Shown one piece after another: positions 1 through 5,068 of a stretch of DNA of 5,068 bases. Below the pieces are notes generated by a model. That model worked only from the letters and a program-made list of their open reading frames with translations. It did no database searches and had not been told where the DNA came from. The position numbers were made by a program, and so were the translations under genes. Source of the stretch: Holophagaceae bacterium (GTDB lineage: Bacteria; Acidobacteriota; Holophagae; Holophagales; Holophagaceae). The first letter of the stretch is position 1; each line of letters opens with the position of its first letter. The stretch lies in contig JANXYT010000440.1 in the NCBI GenBank assembly GCA_025355915.1, positions 1-5,068 on the forward strand, given 5' to 3'.

Positions 1-1081
1 TATCGTGGGCGCCGGAGCTGTTCGTCAGGTTCCGCACAGGGCCCTTCTCGATGGGCACCGTGAACACATCGCCCCGGGCCACGAAGAGGGCCCGCTCACC
101 CTTGGGCGACAGGGTGTAACTCTCGATCTGCCGCTCGGCACTGATGTGCGCGGGCCGCGCGGCGCCGCCGTCGGTGGGCACCGTGATGGCAAGGCCGCGG
201 TCGCTGCCGTCCTGCACGTTGAGCACATGCAATTCGCCGTTCAGCTCGTAGACGATGCGCGACTGGTGGTCGCTGGAGGGCCAGCGCACGTCCCAGGTTT
301 TCTGGAAAGTCAGCTGTTTCACGGCGTCCGTGGCCGGATTCACCGCGTAGAGGTTCAGGGTGCCGTTGCGGTCCGAAGCGAAGTACACCGTGTCGCCGAT
401 CCACATGGGATCGCGCTCGGTGCGCTTGCTGGCGGCAAGCTTCTTCTGCTGCTTGGTGGCCAGGTCGAAGACATAGAGATCCTGCGCCCAGCCGCCCTGG
501 TAGCGCTTCCAGTGGCGGAAATCACGGAACATGGGCGCATAGACGATGCGCTTGCCGTCCGGTGAGAAGGAACCGGGACCGGCGGTGGGCATGGGCAGCT
601 TCTGCGGCAAGCCACCGTTCATGGCCACGGTATAGAGCGCCGTTCGGCTCAACACGCCATCGGCGTCGCTGGCGGCGCGGAACAAGACACTGGCGCCGTC
701 CGGTGTCCAGCCCACCACCTGGTGGTCGTAACCGCCCCGCGGCGGCAACGGCCCCGCGGCGGGATCAAAGGTGAGCTGGCGGGGAATGCCGCCGCCACTG
801 GGCATCACGTAGACCTGCTCGTCGCCATCGTACTGGCCGGTGAAGGCGATCCACTGGCCATCGGGGCTGAACTTCGCGAAGAGTTCCAGTCCGGGATGGG
901 CGGTCAGTCGCGTGGCGGCCCCGCCGCTCGCGGAGGCGGTCCAGAGGTCGCCGCCGTAGGTGAAGGCCACCTTGTCCCCGTGGATATCCGGGAAGCGGAG
1001 CAGCTTCGTCTGGGCCTGCGCCGCGCCTGCAAGGGCGAGCGCGAGGGCCAGGCAGCGGAGGAATAGGGCACGTCCGGGCAT
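1..1081 (-). CDS. Tricorn protease homologue, N-terminal part (signal peptide plus beta-propeller), cut by the window edge
   Basis: The frame reads from an ATG at 1081 to the left edge without a stop, giving 360 residues. Residues 1-23 look like a Sec signal peptide: Arg4 and Arg9, then an Ala/Leu-rich core, ending in an AQA site before Gln24. The rest is a chain of PD40/WD40-like propeller blades with repeated SPDG-type turns: [10 protein letters not shown] (71-80), [10 protein letters not shown] (125-134), [10 protein letters not shown] (172-181), [10 protein letters not shown] (324-333). The stretch at 188-207 ([10 protein letters not shown], then DLYVFDL) is typical of tricorn homologues rather than TolB. 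Family members are about 1,000-1,100 residues and continue with a second propeller, a PDZ domain and a C-terminal S41-type serine protease core. Those parts lie outside the window, so catalytic residues cannot be checked. By family knowledge it would degrade peptides; the signal peptide puts it in the periplasm. The start is supported by GAGG seven bases upstream. A TolB-like or other PD40 protein remains possible, but less likely. Confidence 0.85.
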   Translation of the reverse strand, partial: MPGRALFLRCLALALALAGAAQAQTKLLRFPDIHGDKVAFTYGGDLWTASASGGAATRLTAHPGLELFAKFSPDGQWIAFTGQYDGDEQVYVMPSGGGIPRQLTFDPAAGPLPPRGGYDHQVVGWTPDGASVLFRAASDADGVLSRTALYTVAMNGGLPQKLPMPTAGPGSFSPDGKRIVYAPMFRDFRHWKRYQGGWAQDLYVFDLATKQQKKLAASKRTERDPMWIGDTVYFASDRNGTLNLYAVNPATDAVKQLTFQKTWDVRWPSSDHQSRIVYELNGELHVLNVQDGSDRGLAITVPTDGGAARPAHISAERQIESYTLSPKGERALFVARGDVFTVPIEKGPVRNLTNSSGAHD

Positions 1082-1088
1082 GGGAACA

Positions 1089-1092
1089 CCTC
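1089..1092 (-). promoter_or_regulatory. Ribosome binding site of the tricorn homologue
   Basis: Read on the minus strand, GAGG (1092 down to 1089) is followed by seven bases and then the ATG at 1081. This is normal Shine-Dalgarno spacing, and the ATG it selects is directly followed by a signal peptide. It is the only convincing ribosome binding site among the three genes here. Confidence 0.6.
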
Positions 1093-1107
1093 GATCAGGG
1101 ATGGGGA

Positions 1108-1139
1108 AACGATACCCATAGTAATACGATGTAAATTCC
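1108..1139. promoter_or_regulatory. AT-rich island in the divergent intergenic region, probable promoter zone
   Basis: The 102 bp between the tricorn homologue and xseA must carry the start signals for both genes. Positions 1111-1140 are about two-thirds A+T, against roughly one-third in the surroundings. For the minus strand, TTTACA (1135 down to 1130) matches five of six bases of a sigma70 -35 box, and TATCGT (1114 down to 1109) matches four of six of a -10 box. The 15-base spacer is shorter than ideal. For the plus strand, TACGAT (1125-1130) is a weak -10-like hexamer with no good -35 partner. Neither promoter can be fixed from sequence alone. No clear inverted-repeat operator is visible. 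Confidence 0.35.
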
Positions 1140-1183
1140 TTCCGCCGAGAAGTTCTCTGTGGAGCCCGTGCCATCATGCGGGC

Positions 1184-2494
1184 ATGGATGCACCCCTTTC
1201 CGTCAAGCGCCTGCTTGAACAGGTCAAGGCCAGGCTGGAACCACCCTTTTCTGCCGTGTGCGTGGTGGGCGAGGTGTCGAATTTCCGTGGTTCCGGCCGG
1301 CATTGGTATTTCACGCTGAAGGAAGAAGGCGCGGCCCTGTCTTGCGCGGTGTGGGCGAGCCAACAGCGCCTCCTCCAGCATCGTCCCGCGGATGGCCAGC
1401 GGGTCGTCCTCAAGGGCAGCCTGAGCCTCTATGTGGCGGGCGGGACCCTCACCCTGGCGGTGACCCACTTCGAGCCCGCGGGGATCGGCGACCTCCAGGC
1501 CCAGCTGCGGCAGCTGGAGGCGGACCTCCGCGCCCAGGGCTATTTCGATCGCCCCAAGCGCCCCCTGCCCCGATTTCCCCGCAAGCTGGGGGTGGTGGCG
1601 GCCTTGGGCGGCGCGGCCCTTCGCGATGTGCTGGAGGTCATGGCCCGACGCTCGCCTGGTATCGACATCCTGGTGGCGCCAGCGGCCGCCCAGGGCGAGC
1701 GCTGTGTGCCCGAAACCCTGCTGGCCCTTCAGGAGATCCAGGACGCCCACTGGGGCTGCGAGGCCCTGCTGCTGGTGCGGGGCGGCGGTAGCCTGGAGGA
1801 TCTGTGGGCCTTCAACGATCCGGCGCTGGTGCAGGCCGTGGCGGACTGCCGGATCCCCGTCATCACCGGCGTGGGCCATGAAATCGATACGACGCTGGTG
1901 GATTTCGCGGCGGATCACCGGGCCGCCACGCCCAGCCAGGCGGCGGAACTGGCCACCCCGGACCGGGCGGCCCTGGGCGCCAATCTGCGCAGGCGCGTGG
2001 AGGCCCTGACGGCCAAGACCCTCTGGCGGCTGCGGGGCCTGGAGACGACCCTGAATCTGCTGGTGGATCAAGGCCTCCAGCGGGCGGAGCCCCTATCGAA
2101 GCCATCCTCCCGGTTGGCGGGGCTGGCCCATCGCTTGGCCCTGGCCCATCCCAGCCGTGGGCTGGACGGAGCCGCGTCCCGGATGGCGCTGCTGCGCCAG
2201 CGGCTGCTCCATGCGGGAACCCTGGCCGCCGGGGAAGCCGACCTGCCCCGGGTCCGCGATGCCCAGCGGCGCCTGGGGCCCTCCGTCCTCCGCACGCTCC
2301 AGCAGCGGGACCAGCGTCTGGCCGTGCTGGCGGAGCGGCTGCAGGGCCTGGATCCCACGGGCCCGCTCCAACGGGGCTTCGTGCTGGCCCTCGGGCCGGA
2401 CGGACGGCCCGTGACCCGGGCCGCAGCCTTTCCCGCCGGAACGGGCCTGCGATTGCGCTGGAAGGACGGCGAACGGAAGGCCACGCTGGACTGA
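1184..2494 (+). CDS. xseA: Exodeoxyribonuclease VII large subunit
   Basis: This is a complete 436-residue protein, close to the usual size (E. coli XseA is 456). With the small subunit XseB, exonuclease VII degrades single-stranded DNA from both ends in the cytoplasm, in repair and recombination. Residues about 5-100 form the OB-fold DNA-binding domain, with GEVSNF (29-34) and [10 protein letters not shown] (40-49). The catalytic domain follows: [10 protein letters not shown] (120-129), GAALRD (143-148), [15 protein letters not shown] (198-212), [16 protein letters not shown] (229-244), and the [11 protein letters not shown] stretch (246-256). Asp148, Arg199, His232 and Asp235 match the residues recalled as essential in E. 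coli (D155, R205, H238, D241), with nearly constant offset. Residues about 260-390 are long helices, followed by the small C-terminal segment with [16 protein letters not shown] (395-410). The ATG at 1184 is the first in-frame start; GGAG at 1161-1164 is 19 bases away, so the ribosome binding site is poor. No xseB follows directly. The identification is secure. Confidence 0.97.
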   Translation: MDAPLSVKRLLEQVKARLEPPFSAVCVVGEVSNFRGSGRHWYFTLKEEGAALSCAVWASQQRLLQHRPADGQRVVLKGSLSLYVAGGTLTLAVTHFEPAGIGDLQAQLRQLEADLRAQGYFDRPKRPLPRFPRKLGVVAALGGAALRDVLEVMARRSPGIDILVAPAAAQGERCVPETLLALQEIQDAHWGCEALLLVRGGGSLEDLWAFNDPALVQAVADCRIPVITGVGHEIDTTLVDFAADHRAATPSQAAELATPDRAALGANLRRRVEALTAKTLWRLRGLETTLNLLVDQGLQRAEPLSKPSSRLAGLAHRLALAHPSRGLDGAASRMALLRQRLLHAGTLAAGEADLPRVRDAQRRLGPSVLRTLQQRDQRLAVLAERLQGLDPTGPLQRGFVLALGPDGRPVTRAAAFPAGTGLRLRWKDGERKATLD

Positions 2495-2512
2495 CCAAAT
2501 TCACGCGAGGAA

Positions 2513-2533
2513 GGGGCCGGGCCGAAAGGCTCC
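2513..2533 (+). other. Possible small hairpin between xseA and the kinase gene
   Basis: GGGCC (2519-2523), a GAAA loop (2524-2527) and GGCTC (2528-2532) can form a five-pair stem with one G-U pair and a GNRA-type tetraloop. Alternatively GGGGCC (2513-2518) can pair with GGCTCC (2528-2533) around a nine-base loop. No T-tract follows, so it is not a convincing intrinsic terminator. It lies 12 bases before the kinase start codon and could affect translation or transcript stability, but short GC-rich stems arise often by chance in such DNA. Confidence 0.25.
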
Positions 2534-2544
2534 TAGGCAGGATC

Positions 2545-5068
2545 ATGTCGAACATCGGCTTTATACCATTTCGATTGATGCGAGGCTGGGTGATCGCCGC
2601 CCTCCTGGCGATTGGCTTCGTCTCACTGGAGGCGGCCCCCCGCCGTGGGGTGCGGGTGGGGGTCTTTCCGCACGCGCCCGCCATTTCCATGGGAGCGGAT
2701 GGCAAGGCCCAAGGTTTCTACGTCGACATGCTGAAAGAGGTCGCAGCCAAGGAGAACTGGGAATTGCACTTCGTCCCGGGCACTTGGCAGGACGGCCTCG
2801 ACCAGATCCGCTCCGGCCAGGTGGACCTCCTTACCGCCGTGGCCTATACACCCGAGCGGGATGCCTACCTGGACTACGGGGTGGAATCCTCCTTCATGGT
2901 CTGGAGCATCCTGTACGCCCATCCAAAATCCGGGATCCAGACCGTGCTCGATGTCCTGAACCGCCGCATCGGCCTGATGGCGGGCGATGAGAACGGGGAG
3001 CATTTCCGGGACCTCTGCACCCAGTTCAACCTCCCCGTCACCTACCAGCAGTTCGGCAGTTTCGACGAGGTGATGCGGGCGGTGGAATCAGGTCAAGTGG
3101 ACGGCGGGGTGGCCACCAGCATCTACGGTTACGCCCACGAGTCGCAGTTCCGGGTGGAGCGTACCCCGGTGGTCTTCAGCCCATTCAATATCTACTTCGC
3201 CGTGGGCCAGGGACGGAACGCGGATCTGCTGCGGGCCCTCGACACCTACCTGGGCGAAGGGAAGCGGGATTCTGGATCGGGCTATCAACGCGCCCTCAAC
3301 CAATGGCTGGCACCGGCAATGAGAACAGGACTTCCGCCCTGGGCCGAGCGAACGGGCCTCGCCATTCTGGCCGCCCTCGCCCTGGCCATCCTGGTGGCCC
3401 TGGCCTTCCGGCGGCGGGTGGACTCCGCCACCGCCGAGATCCGGACCCTGAACGAGGGGCTTGAGCGCGAGTTGGCGGAAAAGCATCGCATGGAGGAACG
3501 CATCCTCACCGTGGCCGCCAGCGTTTCTGCCTCCTCGGGAGAAACCTTCCTGCAGGATCTGGTGAAGCACCTCGCCCTGGCCACGGACGCCGATGCGGCT
3601 TTTATCAGCAAGATTGTCCACACCCCCGAAGGGAACCGGGTACAGACACTTTCGGTGTTCCAGGATGGGCAAGTGGTGGACAACCTGGATTATCCACTCA
3701 CCGGCACGCCCTGCGAACGCGTCGTCAAGGGCGAGTTCTGTATGATTCCGGAAGGGGTCCAGGCTCAGTTCCCCGCGGCAGAAATGCTCAAAAGGCTCCA
3801 GGCCCAGGCCTATGTCGGAGCGCCGCTCCTGGATTCCCACAACAAGGTGCTGGGTGTGCTCGCGGTGGTCCACCGGACCCCCCTCACAGCGACCGGGGGC
3901 TTGGCATCCCTGCTCAAGATCTTCTCCTCCCGGGCCGCCGCCGAACTCGACCGGCGCGATAGCGAGGGGGCGAGGCAGGTGCTGGAACGCCAGATGCAGC
4001 ACGCCCAGAAGCTGGAAAGCCTGGGCGTGCTGGCGGGCGGCATCGCCCATGACTTCAACAACCTGCTGACCGCCATGCTCGGGCACATGAATGTCGCGCA
4101 GATGAAGCTGGCGCCCGAATCGCCCGCCGTCCCCCACCTGGAAAGCCTGGAGCGCATCATCCACCGCGCCGCGGACCTCACCCGCCAGATGCTCGCCTAT
4201 TCCGGCAAGGGCCGCTTCGTGGTGCGCGCCTACGATATGAACCATGTGGTGCAGGAGGTGACCCACCTCCTGGAAGTCTCGATTTCGAAGAAAATCGCCC
4301 TGCGCTTCGATCTGGCCACTGGGCTCCCGGCGGTGGAAGCCGACGCGGCGCAGATCCAGCAGGTGATCATGAACCTGGTGACCAATGCCGCGGACGCCAT
4401 CGGGGACCGGGAAGGCACCATCCGTCTCACCACGGGGACGCTCCAGCTTGATCGGGCCTATCTGGATCAGGTGTTCCAGGGCCAAGGGCTCCGGCCGGGC
4501 CCCTATGTCACGATCGAGGTGGGCGATTCCGGGTGTGGCATGGCGCCCGAGGTGCTGGAACGGATCTTCGAGCCCTTCTTCACCACCAAGGTGGCGGGGC
4601 GCGGATTGGGCCTCTCCGCCACCATGGGCATTCTGAAGGGCCATCGCGCCGGCATGAAGATCTACAGCGAGCCCGGCCGGGGTACCACGTTCAAGCTGCT
4701 CTTCCCCACCATCGAAGGCAAGCGTGAGGAGGAAGCCATCCAGATCGCGGTGCCCGCGCTGGTGGGTCGGGCCACGGTTCTGCTGGTGGATGATGAGGAA
4801 ATGATCCGGGAGGCCGCCACCGCTGTGCTGGAATCGCTGGGACTGACCGTGGTCACCGCCGCCGATGGCCTGGAAGCCCTTGAGGCCGTCCAGAGGACCG
4901 ATCTGAAAGTGGACGTGGTGCTGATGGATCTCACCATGCCTCACATGGATGGTCGCGAGGCTTTCCACGCCATCCGCCGGATCCACCCCCACCTGCCCGT
5001 GATCCTGAGCAGCGGCTACAACGAGCAGGAATCCGTCCAGGCCTTCATGGGCCGTGGCCTCGCCGCCT
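2545..5068 (+). CDS. Hybrid sensor histidine kinase (periplasmic SBP_bac_3 - TM - GAF - HisKA - HATPase - receiver), 3' end cut
   Basis: The frame is open from ATG 2545 to the right edge, giving 841 residues. Domain order: a signal peptide or signal anchor (about 10-31); a periplasmic Venus-flytrap SBP_bac_3 domain (about 36-262) with GFYVDML and AYTPERDAYLDYG (Arg105); one transmembrane helix (271-288) followed by RRR; a coiled coil (about 289-320); a GAF domain (about 320-470) with GTPCE (387-391) and YVGAPLLDS (423-431); HisKA with GGIAHDFNNLL and phosphoacceptor His502; HATPase with Asn614, DSGCG (661-665), FFTTK and GRGLGL; and a receiver from about 745 with Asp749/Asp750, phosphoacceptor Asp795 and Ser823. 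The conserved receiver Lys would fall just beyond the window. It should autophosphorylate His502 on ligand binding and pass phosphate to Asp795, then to an HPt or output protein not seen here. The layout recalls EvgS/BvgS-type sensors, but with one flytrap domain and a GAF. An ATG at 2578 is a second possible start; neither has a good ribosome binding site, and 2545 keeps a fuller signal sequence. The ligand is unknown. Confidence 0.95.
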   Translation, partial: MSNIGFIPFRLMRGWVIAALLAIGFVSLEAAPRRGVRVGVFPHAPAISMGADGKAQGFYVDMLKEVAAKENWELHFVPGTWQDGLDQIRSGQVDLLTAVAYTPERDAYLDYGVESSFMVWSILYAHPKSGIQTVLDVLNRRIGLMAGDENGEHFRDLCTQFNLPVTYQQFGSFDEVMRAVESGQVDGGVATSIYGYAHESQFRVERTPVVFSPFNIYFAVGQGRNADLLRALDTYLGEGKRDSGSGYQRALNQWLAPAMRTGLPPWAERTGLAILAALALAILVALAFRRRVDSATAEIRTLNEGLERELAEKHRMEERILTVAASVSASSGETFLQDLVKHLALATDADAAFISKIVHTPEGNRVQTLSVFQDGQVVDNLDYPLTGTPCERVVKGEFCMIPEGVQAQFPAAEMLKRLQAQAYVGAPLLDSHNKVLGVLAVVHRTPLTATGGLASLLKIFSSRAAAELDRRDSEGARQVLERQMQHAQKLESLGVLAGGIAHDFNNLLTAMLGHMNVAQMKLAPESPAVPHLESLERIIHRAADLTRQMLAYSGKGRFVVRAYDMNHVVQEVTHLLEVSISKKIALRFDLATGLPAVEADAAQIQQVIMNLVTNAADAIGDREGTIRLTTGTLQLDRAYLDQVFQGQGLRPGPYVTIEVGDSGCGMAPEVLERIFEPFFTTKVAGRGLGLSATMGILKGHRAGMKIYSEPGRGTTFKLLFPTIEGKREEEAIQIAVPALVGRATVLLVDDEEMIREAATAVLESLGLTVVTAADGLEALEAVQRTDLKVDVVLMDLTMPHMDGREAFHAIRRIHPHLPVILSSGYNEQESVQAFMGRGLAA

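Noticed and set aside
5..565. A 186-codon plus-strand open frame at the left edge
   Set aside because: The minus strand there encodes the tricorn-like propeller with repeated SPDG motifs; the plus-strand product shows no family features.
2123..2150. A 10-base direct repeat (CTGGCCCATC at 2123-2132 and 2141-2150) inside xseA
   Set aside because: It encodes a repeated Leu-Ala-His six residues apart in the helical C-terminal region of XseA, so it is explained by helix periodicity and biased codon use; two copies are not a repeat array.
2513..2533. Hairpin as an intrinsic terminator of xseA
   Set aside because: The stem is short and no run of T follows it, so it does not meet the usual pattern of a rho-independent terminator.
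1863..2705. A 280-codon open frame on the minus strand across the end of xseA and the start of the kinase gene
   Set aside because: It is a Pro/Arg/Gly/Ala-rich shadow of two clear plus-strand genes with no domain signal, and it spans their junction.
3088..4992. A 634-codon open frame on the minus strand opposite the kinase gene
   Set aside because: The plus strand here encodes well-recognised GAF, HisKA, HATPase and receiver motifs in one unbroken frame. The minus-strand product is rich in His, Gly and Gln without any recognisable domain, and long antisense frames are expected in GC-rich coding DNA.

Overview
This is a GC-rich window, about two-thirds G+C by eye, from a Gram-negative-type bacterium. 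It holds three protein genes and almost no non-coding space. Two of the proteins carry export signals and one is a membrane-anchored sensor with a periplasmic ligand-binding domain. An exported tricorn-type protease homologue next to a multi-domain hybrid histidine kinase would fit groups such as Acidobacteriota (for example Holophagae) or some delta-proteobacterial lineages. That placement is only an impression, because no rRNA or other decisive marker is present.

Layout. (1) Positions 1-1081, minus strand: the N-terminal 360 residues of a tricorn-protease-like protein, consisting of a signal peptide and a PD40/WD40-like beta-propeller. The gene runs off the left edge before its PDZ and serine-protease part. 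(2) Positions 1082-1183: a 102 bp divergent intergenic region with a distinct AT-rich island, presumably carrying the promoters for both directions. (3) Positions 1184-2494, plus strand: a complete xseA, the exodeoxyribonuclease VII large subunit, with all four residues recalled as essential in the E. coli enzyme. (4) Positions 2495-2544: a 50 bp gap with a small possible hairpin and no terminator. (5) Positions 2545-5068, plus strand: a hybrid sensor histidine kinase with the order signal peptide, periplasmic SBP_bac_3 domain, transmembrane helix, coiled coil, GAF, HisKA, HATPase and receiver. The right edge cuts it near the end of the receiver.

The three genes do not form an obvious pathway. 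XseA acts in cytoplasmic DNA repair, the tricorn homologue probably degrades peptides in the periplasm, and the kinase senses a periplasmic ligand and probably a cytoplasmic cue through GAF. xseA and the kinase gene could be co-transcribed because the gap is short and lacks a clear terminator, but the start-site signals of both are weak.

I found no RNA gene, CRISPR array, mobile element, origin or attachment site, and nothing that looks like an undescribed system. The points most worth a second look are the non-canonical ligand pocket of the sensor, the exported form of the tricorn homologue, and xseA standing without xseB beside it.
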